From Actinomycetota bacterium (GTDB lineage Bacteria; Actinomycetota; Acidimicrobiia; Spongiisociales; UBA4744), in contig JAADGS010000027.1 of NCBI GenBank assembly GCA_013152275.1, forward strand, positions 134,336 to 198,335: a stretch of DNA of 64,000 nucleotides, read 5' to 3'. The notes beneath the pieces were generated by a model. That model searched no databases, was not told the origin of the DNA, and was given only the letters and a program-made list of their open reading frames with translations. Each line of letters begins with the position of its first letter. The stretch's first letter is position 1. The position numbers and the translations under genes were made by a program. Below, piece after piece: positions 44,282 through 53,584 of the stretch.

Positions 44282-46198
44282 CTACCTCCAGAGAACGGTC
44301 ACGAAGATGATGAGGGCGGCGCCGATCACGAGGATCGTGTAGTAGTGGTAGGACATGCCGGTTTGGAGCTTTCGGCTCTGCTCGCCGGCGATGCCGATTC
44401 CGAGGGCGATTCCTTCGACGGTCCCGTCGACGGCCTCGTCATCCACGGATCGTGATGTGTCCGCCGTGCGCAGCACGCCGCCGGCTATCACGTGCACGCC
44501 TCCATCGATGACCCGTTCCGCGCTCCTGCGCAGAGAAGCCGACACACGAGTGGCTGTGCGAGCAGTGCCCAGCACGAGTGCGTCCACGACGGAGCGGTCC
44601 GTGATCCTGAGGCCTTCGGACAGGCGCAGCACAGGGTCGACGATCACGACGCGTCCTGCCGTCGGCAAGCCCCACCAGTCGGCCACTGCGGCACGGAGAC
44701 GGTCGGGAATCCCGAGATCGACGAGGCGGTGGCGTTTCCAGAGCGCGGCGATGATCGCCAACCCGAGAGCGATGACTCCCAGAGATACCCACAGTTCCCA
44801 CGGCTCCCCCCCTGCGATCCGGCCCGATGCGACCGTCTCGAGAAGCTTCTCTCCTCCAGGGAGCCAGAGTGCACCGAGGAGCAACGTGATCGTGGCGAGT
44901 GCGCCGATCGCGAGAAGCTCGCCGACCCCCGGACGTTCGCCACTGGTCTGTGTGGGGCCTGGCCCATAGCCGAGCAGGTGAAGGCGGCTTGCGTACAGGA
45001 CGGACAAGAGTCCGGCAACGACCGTTCCCGCCCCGACCCAGACGCCGGCGTCGAAGGCTGCGGCTAGGACGGCTTCCTTGGTGAAGGCGCCGCCCAGAGG
45101 AGGGATGGCAGCCAACGCAGCCGCACCGACACCGAACAGGAGCGCCACTTTCGGCAGGGCCGAGCCGAGACGGAGCGAGCCAAGATCCAGTGTGCCTCCC
45201 GTGTGGAGTGCCACGCCCGCACCGAGGAACAGGAGTGCTTTGAAGAAGGCGTGGGCGGTGAGCTGACCCATGCCGGCTGCGGTGAAACCGGCACCGATCG
45301 CTATCAGCATCAATCCGTACTGGGCGGACGTGGAGCCTGCCAGCGCTCTCTTGAAGTCGGTCTGGACGAGTGCCACCACACCGCCCGCCAGCGCGGTGAC
45401 GAGGCCAAGTCCGATGACGGTCGGTGGGAACCACGGAACCTGCGAGAAGATCGGCTCGAGCCGGATGAGTGCATAGGCGCCCGCGGCCACCATCGTCGCC
45501 GAATGGAGTAGCGCCGATACGGGGGAGGGGCCTGCCATCGCCGAGAACAACCAGGGAGAGAAGGGAACCTGGGCGGATTTCGCTGCGGCCGCCACGAGCA
45601 CCCCGCCGGCGGCGATGGCCAGCCAGCGGGGGTCGGATGAAGCGGCGAGGTCGCTGTACCGGAAGCTGCCTGTCGCTGCAAAGGCGGCGCCGGCGGCGAG
45701 GTACAGCCCCAGGTCTCCGAAGCGCGTCGTGATGAACGCCTCCTTCGCCGAACGGGGCCGGTTCGGGTCGCGCCACTCGTGACCGATGAGTGACCAGGAT
45801 GCCGCACCGACCAGTTCCCAGCCGATGAGCAACGTGAGGAAATCGGCGGCGACCACCAGCAGCTCCATGGCCCCGACAAAGGCGACCATGAGCCCAAGAA
45901 GGCGGGCGAGCGCCGGATCACGGCGGAGGCTTGCAGCGGTGAAACCCACGATCGGTAGCGCCACCAACGGTACGAGCACCACCATGGGACGGGCGGCACC
46001 CTCGACGGAGAGTTGGAGGGCGATACCTGCACCCCAGTCCCAGGATGCCGTCGAACCCGCGAACGCGGCGACGACGGCGACGGCGAGCGTCCCTGCGAGC
46101 GCGGCGACGGCGATGGGACCCAGAAGTCTGCGCCGACGCCGGAATAGGAGCACCATGGCGGTACCCGCTACCGGCACGAAAACTGGCAGCCAGGCCAT
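44282..46198 (-). CDS. nuoL: Complex I-like subunit L
   Basis: A 638-residue membrane subunit, starting at ATG 46198 which overlaps the nuoK stop. Visible are LLIGWELVGAASWSLIGHEW, VPFSPWLFSAMAGPSPVSALLHSATMVAAGAYAL and TDFKRALAGSTSAQYGLM, all standard for NuoL. It ends with further helices and a roughly 60-residue amphipathic region before the last helix, corresponding to the lateral HL helix. Confidence 0.93.
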   Translation of the reverse strand: MAWLPVFVPVAGTAMVLLFRRRRRLLGPIAVAALAGTLAVAVVAAFAGSTASWDWGAGIALQLSVEGAARPMVVLVPLVALPIVGFTAASLRRDPALARLLGLMVAFVGAMELLVVAADFLTLLIGWELVGAASWSLIGHEWRDPNRPRSAKEAFITTRFGDLGLYLAAGAAFAATGSFRYSDLAASSDPRWLAIAAGGVLVAAAAKSAQVPFSPWLFSAMAGPSPVSALLHSATMVAAGAYALIRLEPIFSQVPWFPPTVIGLGLVTALAGGVVALVQTDFKRALAGSTSAQYGLMLIAIGAGFTAAGMGQLTAHAFFKALLFLGAGVALHTGGTLDLGSLRLGSALPKVALLFGVGAAALAAIPPLGGAFTKEAVLAAAFDAGVWVGAGTVVAGLLSVLYASRLHLLGYGPGPTQTSGERPGVGELLAIGALATITLLLGALWLPGGEKLLETVASGRIAGGEPWELWVSLGVIALGLAIIAALWKRHRLVDLGIPDRLRAAVADWWGLPTAGRVVIVDPVLRLSEGLRITDRSVVDALVLGTARTATRVSASLRRSAERVIDGGVHVIAGGVLRTADTSRSVDDEAVDGTVEGIALGIGIAGEQSRKLQTGMSYHYYTILVIGAALIIFVTVLWR

Positions 46199-46503
46199 CA
46201 GTTTCGGAGCCTCTTCAGCTTCTCGGTGATGTCGGCCTTTCGTGCCCGGTACACGTTCGCCACCAGCGCGAAACCGATCGCCGCCTCGATGGCCATGGCC
46301 GTCATGACCACGATCACGAGGAGTTGGCCTTCCGGGTTGCCGCCGGTGGAACCCCACCAGAAAGCGGCGACGGCCAGGATGGTGGCGTTCAGCATCAACT
46401 CGAGTCCCATCATGATCATGACGAAGGACTGCTGGCTGAGAGCACCGTAGATACCGACGCCGAAGATGGCGGCAGCCACGACAAGGAGTGCTTCAAGGCT
46501 CAC
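46198..46503 (-). CDS. nuoK: Complex I-like subunit K
   Basis: A 101-residue, three-helix subunit with the NuoK pattern: YGALSQQSFVMIMMGLELMLNATILA, then TAMAIEAAIGFALVANVYRAR. The two membrane glutamates essential in NuoK are both present (GLELM and AIEAAIG). GTG 46503 overlaps the nuoJ stop. Confidence 0.93.
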   Translation of the reverse strand: MSLEALLVVAAAIFGVGIYGALSQQSFVMIMMGLELMLNATILAVAAFWWGSTGGNPEGQLLVIVVMTAMAIEAAIGFALVANVYRARKADITEKLKRLRN

Positions 46504-47063
46504 TGGCTCGTCTCCACTTCGAGTGGAGGTTCTTCGGAGCCCTGTTCGGCGTCCCCGTACCGTCCACGGTGAGAGACGAGCGCGATCGCTCCGATCATGA
46601 CGGCGAGGAGTGCCACGCCGGCAGATTCGAACACGAGCATCGACGTCCCGAGGAGTTCCTGGCCAAGGGGGACGATGGCCGGCCCGACGATGGCTGCCGG
46701 ACGATCCGGAAACTCGGCGAACAATCCGACGGTTGCCAGGGCCAGGAACGAACCGACGCCAGAGAGGATTGCCGTGCGATGTTGGTGCACCATGAGCATC
46801 GGGTTCAGACCGGCCGGGTTCATCATGAACATCACCATGAAGATCGCCATGATGGTCATTTCCCCGGCCATCATCAGGATGAGGATGAGGCCGAGAAACT
46901 GCGCGTTGAGCGTGACGAGAATGGCTCCGACCGCTACGAACGACGCCATCAACCAGTACGCCGCCCGCACCATCGAGTCGGTCACGAACACGAGGATCGC
47001 CGAGATCACGGCCATCGCCGAGAAGGCCCAGAAGAGCACGTCGGTCGGCCATCCGCCGCTCAC
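46500..47063 (-). CDS. nuoJ: Complex I-like subunit J
   Basis: A 187-residue, five-helix subunit. AILVFVTDSMVRAAYWLMASFVAVG and FLGLILILMMAGEMTIMAIFMVM correspond to the NuoJ helices around the conserved pi-bulge; the usual YVGAIMVLF is altered to LMMAGEMTIM, which keeps the Glu. GTG 47063 overlaps the nuoH stop. Confidence 0.88.
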   Translation of the reverse strand: MSGGWPTDVLFWAFSAMAVISAILVFVTDSMVRAAYWLMASFVAVGAILVTLNAQFLGLILILMMAGEMTIMAIFMVMFMMNPAGLNPMLMVHQHRTAILSGVGSFLALATVGLFAEFPDRPAAIVGPAIVPLGQELLGTSMLVFESAGVALLAVMIGAIALVSHRGRYGDAEQGSEEPPLEVETSQ

Positions 47064-47980
47064 AGTGTCAACGCTCCCGAGACGAAGACGTCTACGAGGG
47101 CAAGAGGGAGGAGCACCAGCCAGCCGAACTTCACGACATTCTCCATTCTCGGACGAGCGGTCCGATGACCGAACCAGATCATGACGGCCAGCAAGGCGAC
47201 CGTCTTGAGGATCGACCATGCCCAGCCGGGGAGCCAAGGGCCGAGAGGGCCACCCAGGAATGCGGCCGATCCCATGGCGGCGGCCGAGACGAGGAGTGCG
47301 GCTCTCGCCGTCCGCCACGCGAGCAGTGCCGTTCCCGACGTCTCGGTCTGTGAGCCACCTGCGAGGTCGGCGGCATCGGGATGCTGAAAGGGTCCCCAAA
47401 ACGCGAATCCGAGCGCCGTCAAGAGGTAGATGGGCAGGCCGAGCGGCTGGCGGAGCACGTTCCACAATTCCGCCTGGGAGCTGATGATGACTCCTACGGA
47501 CAGGGATTCGGCGGGTATGGCCGTTGTGATGAGCACCAGGGAGAACGGGATCCCCACGGAGAGGGCCAACGCTGCGAACCGGTATCCGCCGATCAGCGGA
47601 AAGATCGAGTTCGACGACCAACCGTGCAGGAAGACCGCCACCATCACCTGGACCAGGGCTGCACCGAAGAGAACGATGCCGACGGGCACGTCGGCGATGG
47701 CGAGCCCCGGGGTGAGTGGGATCGCGGTGAAGGCCACCGCCGCGAGGCCGGCGAGCAAAGCCGGTGCCAACGCCCAAGCCTCCCGGTCGGGCCGTTCGGT
47801 GACGGTCCTGCGTTGCGACATGAGGAGAGCAACGCTGCGGAAGGGGTCGAGAAGGAGCGCAGCGGTACCCTCGCGGTTCCCGGCCGCCGTGCCGGCCAAG
47901 AGTCGGTCGAGCACCGACACGATGTACACACCGGCGCCGAGGACCCCGCCCGTGAAGAGGATTGCAGTGGCCGGGTTCAC
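47060..47980 (-). CDS. nuoH: Complex I-like subunit H
   Basis: A 306-residue, eight-helix subunit. HGWSSNSIFPLIGGYRFAAL matches the conserved GWSSNSKY loop of NuoH, and RMENVVKFGWLVLLPLALVDV the last helix. The quinone-tunnel loop normally reading [20 protein letters not shown] is reduced to GFAFWGPFQHPDAADLAGG, so most acidic residues that couple quinone reduction to proton transfer are gone. GTG 47980 overlaps the upstream stop. Confidence 0.85.
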   Translation of the reverse strand: MNPATAILFTGGVLGAGVYIVSVLDRLLAGTAAGNREGTAALLLDPFRSVALLMSQRRTVTERPDREAWALAPALLAGLAAVAFTAIPLTPGLAIADVPVGIVLFGAALVQVMVAVFLHGWSSNSIFPLIGGYRFAALALSVGIPFSLVLITTAIPAESLSVGVIISSQAELWNVLRQPLGLPIYLLTALGFAFWGPFQHPDAADLAGGSQTETSGTALLAWRTARAALLVSAAAMGSAAFLGGPLGPWLPGWAWSILKTVALLAVMIWFGHRTARPRMENVVKFGWLVLLPLALVDVFVSGALTL

Positions 47981-49269
47981 GCAGCTTCCCCTTCGCCGGC
48001 ACTCGGGGGAGCCGCGGCTGCCTCGGCAGGGTCCATGTCGATGCTCGCCAGGCAGGTCACCGCGTCCCCCCACTCGAGGCCGGTCAGGAGGGCAGGCAGG
48101 AGTTCGAGTAGCCGGCTCGAAGGGGTCGGTGCTCCTTGCTCCAGCCGTCCGTGGGGTCCTTCGACGACGCCGTCGCCGAATGCGGTTCGATCTGGAGCTT
48201 GCATGGCGAGATCGAGAGACTGGGTGATCTCAGCGAGCCGCTGTCTCCAGCGAGCGCGAGGGTCGCCGTCGGCGAACGTGATGGGTGTGAACCCGAGGCT
48301 GCGATAGGTGGGATCCTCCAATCTGGCGTCATCAGGAAGGCCACTCGCTCTGGCAACGGGGCCGAGACCCTCTGTCAACGAGGGATCGAGGCGACCGGCC
48401 GAACCGAGGCTCCAGGCGAAGGCGCCGCTTTTTCGGATGGCGCGAGCCAACGCGTCGACGGCGTCGTTGTCCTGGGGTGTCAACCGTGCGGCGAGCCGGA
48501 GCGCCCGAAGTCCCAGGGCTCCGAGTCCCACCAGACGCAGCGCTTCGGCCAGCCAGATCAGATGGTGTCGGGCTCGGGCCAGTTCCAGGTCGGCGAGAGG
48601 GACCGGACGGCGCAGAGCTTCTTTGAAAGGGGAGGCGATGGCGGCGGTCACGGCCGCCGGCCCGACAGAGGCTTCCTGGATGATGTCGCCCTGGAATGTC
48701 ACTCGAAGTGTCAATCCGGCGGGGAGGGCAGGAAGCCAGGGCCCCAGCGTCACCGGAAGGCGATCGAGCTGGATGCCGTCCCGGTCGGGTCCGCGTTCGG
48801 CCATCGGACGTCCGTAGGGGACACCTCCGGTCATGCCCTTGCCCCCCTGACCGTATGGCCCGACATTTCGCCATTCGGCCGGATCGATGTCCGGCAGCAG
48901 GGGTGCTTCCGAGGGAAGTGTGCCGTGGAGGAGAGCGCGGTGGAGATCCACGATGGCATCCACGAGTCCATCGACGTTCCCGGACACGACATGTTCCGCG
49001 GGAAGACCTTCGAGCGTGGTTGGCCCCCAGTGAACGGTCAGGCGAGGTGGCGACATCTGGTCGTGAACGCGACGGAGGGCGGCGATGCCGGCATCCGTGA
49101 ACGATCCCGCCACCAACAGGATGTTTGCAGGCCTGGGTGTGTCCAGCATGCTGATTTCGGTGCGCAGACGCAGATTCGCCAGGTCGTCGCGTGCACCGGC
49201 TCCCCCCACGGCGAATACCGGGACGCGAGCTCGGCCGGCGATGCCTGCCAGGAGGCCTTTCAGGCCCAT
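47977..49269 (-). CDS. Degenerate NuoB-NuoD-like fusion without Fe-S ligands
   Basis: A 430-residue soluble protein. Residues 30-85 resemble NuoB (PANILLVAGSFTDAGIAALRRVH), but none of the N2-cluster cysteines is present; the single cysteine, near residue 411, is elsewhere. The remainder resembles NuoD: LGPWLPALPAGLTLRV aligns with GPQHPSTHGVLRL and so lacks the quinone-binding histidines, GPVARASGLPDDAR matches GPxxRASGxxxDxR, and a final CLASIDMDP matches ASIDPVxGE. An inserted QGGKGMTGGVPYGRPMA segment is distinctive. It probably replaces the Q-module as a structural or regulatory base. It overlaps nuoA and nuoH. Confidence 0.7.
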   Translation of the reverse strand: MGLKGLLAGIAGRARVPVFAVGGAGARDDLANLRLRTEISMLDTPRPANILLVAGSFTDAGIAALRRVHDQMSPPRLTVHWGPTTLEGLPAEHVVSGNVDGLVDAIVDLHRALLHGTLPSEAPLLPDIDPAEWRNVGPYGQGGKGMTGGVPYGRPMAERGPDRDGIQLDRLPVTLGPWLPALPAGLTLRVTFQGDIIQEASVGPAAVTAAIASPFKEALRRPVPLADLELARARHHLIWLAEALRLVGLGALGLRALRLAARLTPQDNDAVDALARAIRKSGAFAWSLGSAGRLDPSLTEGLGPVARASGLPDDARLEDPTYRSLGFTPITFADGDPRARWRQRLAEITQSLDLAMQAPDRTAFGDGVVEGPHGRLEQGAPTPSSRLLELLPALLTGLEWGDAVTCLASIDMDPAEAAAAPPSAGEGEAA

Positions 49270-49613
49270 TCGAACCCTCGCTCACGCCAGGCGTACACGA
49301 TTCCTACGACCAGGATGAGGATGAACATCAGCATCTCGACCAGTGAGAGGAGTCCCTCCCGCACGAACACGACTGCCCACGGGTACATGAAGACCATCTC
49401 CATGTCGAAAGCCAGGAAGAGCAACGCCATCGCGTAGTAGCGGGTGTGGAACCGGTTCCATGCGTGGAAATCCGGTTCCACACCTCCGGCGGACGGAACG
49501 CGCTCGGGCGCGGTTGTCAGTACGGGGTTGAGCCGATCACCCACCCATCGGGTGCCGACGACTGCAAGCCCGGCTGCCAGGAACACTACGAGCGCAGCTC
49601 CGAGAGATGCCAT
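49260..49613 (-). CDS. nuoA: Complex I-like subunit A
   Basis: A 117-residue, three-helix subunit: VEPDFHAWNRFHTRYYAMALLFLAFDMEMVFMYPWAVVF is the NuoA core, with the conserved membrane acid in FDMEMVF. The normal GGxDPxGxxxxRF stretch is kept as GGVEPDFHAWNRF. ATG 49613 lies one base past the YHS stop (TGACATG), so it is coupled to the YHS gene. Confidence 0.9.
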   Translation of the reverse strand: MASLGAALVVFLAAGLAVVGTRWVGDRLNPVLTTAPERVPSAGGVEPDFHAWNRFHTRYYAMALLFLAFDMEMVFMYPWAVVFVREGLLSLVEMLMFILILVVGIVYAWRERGFEWA

Positions 49614-49614
49614 G

Positions 49615-49761
49615 TCAGGCGACGTAGTCCTTCGGGTTCTCGTCGAACTCTTCTTTGCAGTCGTTCGAACAGAAGTAGTAGGTCGTCCCTTCGTACGCGC
49701 TCGTGCCGACGGCATCGTCCATCTCAATGGTCATGCCGCAGACCGGGTCTTTCATTTTCAT
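49615..49761 (-). CDS. YHS-domain metal-binding protein, first gene of the nuo-like operon
   Basis: A 48-residue protein that is a complete YHS domain: KDPVCGMTIEMDDA, then YYFCSNDCKEEFDENP. The Cys-x-Gly-Met and CSNDC residues form the metal site known from copper and heavy-metal transporters and their partners. ATG 49761 has AGAGGAG six bases before it; the 68-residue reading lacks a site. It stands about 180 bases downstream of MerR-type promoter copy 2 and one base before nuoA, tying the membrane complex to a metal-type response. Confidence 0.88.
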   Translation of the reverse strand: MKMKDPVCGMTIEMDDAVGTSAYEGTTYYFCSNDCKEEFDENPKDYVA

Positions 49762-49941
49762 CTCGCACTCCTCTTGTATTGCGCGGCCGCCGACCCAGCG
49801 ACGGCCATCCATTCGTTTCACTCTATCCGGTGAGGAGCCTCGTGGCTCTCCTTGATTCCTCGCTCGAACTCACCTCCTTGTGCCGACCCACCCATCTCCT
49901 TGTCGGAGTGGCCGCGTTGAGTCGGTGTTCAAGTCGTCATC

Positions 49942-49973
49942 TTTCTACACCTTCCATCCGCCTGGAATGTCAA
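49942..49973 (-). promoter_or_regulatory. MerR-type promoter, copy 2 (YHS-nuo operon)
   Basis: On the minus strand: TTGACA (49973-49968), 20-base spacer with TTCCAG...TGGAAGGTG, TAGAAA (49947-49942). It is back to back with copy 3 in the 400-base gap between the nuo-like operon and the ABC exporter; the rest of that gap shows no gene. Confidence 0.72.
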
Positions 49974-50107
49974 GCGGACCGTGGGGAATCGTGATTTCGG
50001 ACTCGGCCCGCATCGATGTGTGGAGCGTGCCTGTGCTCTTTGACCTTGGTTGGCTCCATGGGTTCCGCGTGCGGGGGTGAAGTTCGCACCTGACCTGTAT
50101 TAGGCAC

Positions 50108-50139
50108 TTGACATTCCAGTTGCCTGGAAGGTGTAACTT
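50108..50139 (+). promoter_or_regulatory. MerR-type promoter, copy 3 (ABC exporter)
   Basis: TTGACA (50108-50113), 20-base spacer holding the perfect inverted repeat TTCCAG-TTGC-CTGGAA followed by GGTG, TAACTT (50134-50139). The E. coli copA promoter bound by CueR has the same arrangement with a 19-base spacer. The ATG is 24 bases downstream. Confidence 0.78.
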
Positions 50140-50162
50140 GCGAATATCGAGAGGAGGACCGA

Positions 50163-50855
50163 ATGAGTGACGACCCGAATGTGACGCTGGTGACGTCAGG
50201 CGGACCGGTCGATCGGCTGGTGGGCGCCCCGGTCGTACTCGAGGCGCGCTCGGTGATGAAGAGCTATGTCAGGGGATGGCGGAGGAGGCCGCTCAGGGTC
50301 CTTCGGGGCGCCGATCTGGAACTCCATGCGGGAGAGATCGTGGGTCTCGTGGGAGAGAACGGCTCCGGCAAGTCCACCTTCATGAAGATTCTCGTAGGCG
50401 CGCTCGATCGTGATGGCGGTGAACTCGTCCGAACGGGAACCTTTGGGTACTGCCCGCAAGAGCCTGTCTTGTATGAGCGACTCACCTGTGACGAGCATTT
50501 CGAGTTGTTCGGACACGCCTACGATCTCGATCCCGGAGTCAGCGATCGAAATCGTGACGAGATCTACGAACGGTTCGGATTCGAAGCGTACCGGGACGTT
50601 CTCGTGGAGGAGTTGTCCGGTGGCACCCGCGCCAAGCTGAATCTCGGCGTCGCGCTCCTGGCGGATCCGCAGATACTGTTGCTTGACGAGCCCTATGCGG
50701 GGTTCGACTGGGATACGTACCTGCGTTTCTGGGAGTTGACGGCGGAGCGGCGTGATGCCGGCCGTTCCGTGCTCATTATCAGTCATTTCGTCGCCGACGA
50801 GGGGCGATTCGACCGTATCGTGGAGCTGCGGGACGGTCGTGCGGTCGAGCGATGA
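50163..50855 (+). CDS. ABC transporter ATPase of the MerR regulon
   Basis: A 230-residue ATPase: Walker A GENGSGKST, signature LSGGTRAKLNL, Walker B ILLLDEPYAGFDWD, H-loop IISHF. The CPQEPVLYERLTCDEHFELFG Q-loop region is typical of CcmA/ABC-2 exporters. It follows MerR-type promoter copy 3 and a GAGAGGAGG site. Its stop overlaps the permease ATG. The pair would export something under the metal-type signal. Confidence 0.9.
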   Translation: MSDDPNVTLVTSGGPVDRLVGAPVVLEARSVMKSYVRGWRRRPLRVLRGADLELHAGEIVGLVGENGSGKSTFMKILVGALDRDGGELVRTGTFGYCPQEPVLYERLTCDEHFELFGHAYDLDPGVSDRNRDEIYERFGFEAYRDVLVEELSGGTRAKLNLGVALLADPQILLLDEPYAGFDWDTYLRFWELTAERRDAGRSVLIISHFVADEGRFDRIVELRDGRAVER

Positions 50856-52351
50856 AGGCGACACTGCTTACCCGCCGGTATCTGCTCGAGTATGCGCGCA
50901 GACCGTTGAATCTCGTCCTGCTGCTTCTTGTTCCTCTCGTGTTCGTCGTGCTGGTCTCGGGTGCGCTCGGCGATTTCGCCAAGGTGATTGGTGGGGTTGG
51001 CGATCCTGGCCTGTTGGCAGCTCCGAGTGCCGGATGGGCGGCCGGGTTCCTTGCCGGCGTCGCCGGTTTCTTTCATGTGCTCGGCTCTCGAAATGCCGAC
51101 CGGCGGCTGGCTTCGGCGGGGTTCGGTCCTCGCCGTATCGTGACCGCTCGTCTCATCTCTGGTGTGATTCTGGCGCTCCTGGCTGCCGCATCGGCGCTCG
51201 TGGCGCTAGCGGCGCGTACCGGTCTGGCGGATCCGGTGCGAGCGATCGCGGGTTCGGTCATGTTCGCCGTCATCTACCTTGCCATCGGTGTGGCGGTCGG
51301 CTCGGTGATTCGCAACGAGGTCAACGGGTCGTTGGTCGTGATCTTCGTTTGGATGCTCGACGTGTTCCTCGGTCCGGCCATGGCCGGCGGCGACGTGTGG
51401 GTCACCCGTCTGTTCCCCACGCATTTCGTGACGTTGCTCATGCTCGACGCCCCATCCGGGCATGCGGGGTCGATCGGCGATGTGGGCTGGGCGTTGCTGT
51501 GGACTGTCGGCGCTCTGTTGCTGGCGGCCGTGTTGCTTGCATCCGCGACGAAGACACATCCTTTACACTGGTACCGTGGCGCACGTTGGGCGTCGGTCCG
51601 TCGGGCCTGGGAGGGTCTGCGCTACGGGATGCGCGAGTACCGACGCAACATCGCCATGTGGGTGCTGCTGGCGGTGCTGCCGGTCTTCTTCATCTCTCTC
51701 AGTTTCGTCATCACTCCCGATCAGCCTGCTCCTGTGGAGTTGTCCGAGGGAGGCGTGACCACGGCCCGGTTGATCTCCATGACGGACCTCCACGGCGCGA
51801 TCATGGTCCCGATCACCATCGCATTCTTGGCAGGGTTGGCCGGGCTGTTCGTGATACAGGCGTCTTCGGAGGCTGATCGCCGGCTGGTGATCGCCGGGTT
51901 CCGAACCCGCGAGATCTTGGTGGCGCGGCTCGGAGTCATCGGTCTCGCCGGTCTGATCGCGACCGGGGTGTCCCTGGCGATCACGGCGATCGACTTCACA
52001 CCAGGCTCCTGGATGGGGTTTACCGTCGGTAACGTGCTGGTAGCGGTGACGTACGGGCTGGTGGGGGTGTTGATCGGTTCACTGTTTGGGCGACTTGGAG
52101 GTCTCTATCTGATGTTCCTCCTGCCCTTCATCGATGTTGGCCTCGCACAGAACGTCATGTTCTCCGCCGTTCCTCCTGCCTGGGGTGCGTTCCTGCCGGC
52201 ACGGGGCGCGATGCGCGTGCTCGTCAACGCGGCATTTACGCCGAGCTTCGACCAGATCGGCAATCTGCTGCTCGCTCTCGGCTGGGTGGTAGCCCTCGGA
52301 TTGGTGGCTGCCCTGGTGTTGCGCCGCACGGCCGGGGTCCAGAGCACCTGA
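50852..52351 (+). CDS. Double-length ABC-2 permease
   Basis: A 499-residue membrane protein made of two related halves of about six helices each (about residues 1-235 and 260-495). Each half carries an ADRRL motif followed by a basic turn: RNADRRLASAGFGPRRIVTARLI, and SEADRRLVIAGFRTREILVARLG in the second. Internal duplication of an ABC-2 permease lets one chain serve with two copies of the ATPase. The substrate is unknown; promoter context suggests metal or redox stress. Confidence 0.85.
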   Translation: MKATLLTRRYLLEYARRPLNLVLLLLVPLVFVVLVSGALGDFAKVIGGVGDPGLLAAPSAGWAAGFLAGVAGFFHVLGSRNADRRLASAGFGPRRIVTARLISGVILALLAAASALVALAARTGLADPVRAIAGSVMFAVIYLAIGVAVGSVIRNEVNGSLVVIFVWMLDVFLGPAMAGGDVWVTRLFPTHFVTLLMLDAPSGHAGSIGDVGWALLWTVGALLLAAVLLASATKTHPLHWYRGARWASVRRAWEGLRYGMREYRRNIAMWVLLAVLPVFFISLSFVITPDQPAPVELSEGGVTTARLISMTDLHGAIMVPITIAFLAGLAGLFVIQASSEADRRLVIAGFRTREILVARLGVIGLAGLIATGVSLAITAIDFTPGSWMGFTVGNVLVAVTYGLVGVLIGSLFGRLGGLYLMFLLPFIDVGLAQNVMFSAVPPAWGAFLPARGAMRVLVNAAFTPSFDQIGNLLLALGWVVALGLVAALVLRRTAGVQST

Positions 52352-52609
52352 CCGGCTCCAAAGGCTGGATGAGCGATCCGCGAGGAACGCAGGGCCATAT
52401 CCGACGGTTACGCATTCCGGGCCGTCGGACAAGAGGGAAGCTTCGCGAGCACACTGCCACACGACCGCACCGGGAAGAACGCCGAGGTGGATGGGTGAAC
52501 GTGGAGGGACAAGTGTCGAGAGAAGGTGTGGTTGTCGCGCTTGCTACGGCCGATACCCTCAGACCCGCCGACTGTCATGAGTCCGCTCGCTTTCGGACTT
52601 CACGATTCC

Positions 52610-53113
52610 TCAAGCATTCTCCGTCCCCTCGCATTTCGGGCCTCGCAGTGGTTCATCGATCGTCTCTGGGCCATGAGGAGGCCCCGTGATCACGGACGCG
52701 GTGTCCACCACGACGGCCCCGTCGACGATCTCGACCGCGAAGCGATCCAGGCCTCGTGGGGCGGGGCCTTCTCGCCACTCTCCGACCCGGTTGAACTTCG
52801 AGCCATGACACGGGCATTCGAACTCACCCGAAGAATCACACCACGGCACCCTGCATCCAAGGTGCGGGCACTTCCACCAGAGTGCCACGGTCTCACCTTT
52901 GTCGGTGGTGAGGTATCCGCGCATGGCGTTCACTTCGGTGACGTTGTCCGTCGGCACGCCGTTGGCCGGCCCCGCATTCACTATCTCGCCGAACCCGCCG
53001 GTTTTCGACGGCTTGAAGATGTCCCAGGTCGTCCAGATGCCCGCAACACTCACCAGCCCGAATCCCCACTTCCAGGCCCTCGTCAGCAGCTCTCTCCGGT
53101 TGATCTTGCTCAT
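52610..53113 (-). CDS. Rieske 2Fe-2S protein, membrane-anchored
   Basis: A 167-residue protein. The N-terminus INRRELLTRAWKWGFGLVSVAG is twin-arginine-like with one helix that may stay as an anchor, as in bc1/b6f Rieske proteins. Cluster motifs CPHLGC and CPCHGSKF supply two Cys and two His, with the disulfide-forming extra cysteines present (CPHLGCRVPWC). No cytochrome b gene is adjacent, so it is not a normal bc complex. It lies behind MerR-type promoter copy 4, with a 255-base leader. A 258-base gap to the convergent permease shows nothing. Confidence 0.9.
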   Translation of the reverse strand: MSKINRRELLTRAWKWGFGLVSVAGIWTTWDIFKPSKTGGFGEIVNAGPANGVPTDNVTEVNAMRGYLTTDKGETVALWWKCPHLGCRVPWCDSSGEFECPCHGSKFNRVGEWREGPAPRGLDRFAVEIVDGAVVVDTASVITGPPHGPETIDEPLRGPKCEGTENA

Positions 53114-53372
53114 GATATTTCGTCCTGGTCTCTCCGCCGAGGAGAACCGGCGGTTCCGGGCCGGTGGTCGACAAATCGTAATGGCGTTCTTTTGCCTGCG
53201 CGGCTTCCTCCGCCATGACTGGAGACCGTGCGGTTGCCGGTTGGTCGTTCGATCTGCCCAATGGGGAGCCGGTCTCGGCGACCGGCTCGTGCACCATCTC
53301 CTCGCCTGTTCTTCCGGTTTCTTATCCGTCGGACTTGCTCGTCACCATATCGGTGAGCGGTCCTTACCGTCT

Positions 53373-53404
53373 TTTGTACACCCTCTACCCGAGGGGAATG
53401 TCAA
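53373..53404 (-). promoter_or_regulatory. MerR-type promoter, copy 4 (Rieske gene)
   Basis: On the minus strand: TTGACA (53404-53399), 20-base spacer beginning TTCCCC and ending AGAGGGTG, TACAAA (53378-53373). The inverted repeat is the weakest of the five. The transcript would run through a 255-base leader without a supported gene. Confidence 0.62.
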
Positions 53405-53584
53405 GGGGTAGAGGGTTCTGATCGGTCGCCTACGTCGAGCGATCGGCGTAGGCGACAGGCGGGGAGGCGGTCTCGTCAAGCGACCGGAGCTTGTTTCCGG
53501 TCGTGTCCAAACACCGTCGCCGGGCCTCGATCGACGTCCGCCGACCTGGGCCATGCCGGTCGTTCGAGTGACCCTCGACGTTGG

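Noticed and set aside
52893..53297. 134-codon ORF overlapping the Rieske start
   Set aside because: It runs out of frame through the Rieske gene with Arg/His-rich composition; considered a shadow, leaving the 255-base leader without a supported gene.
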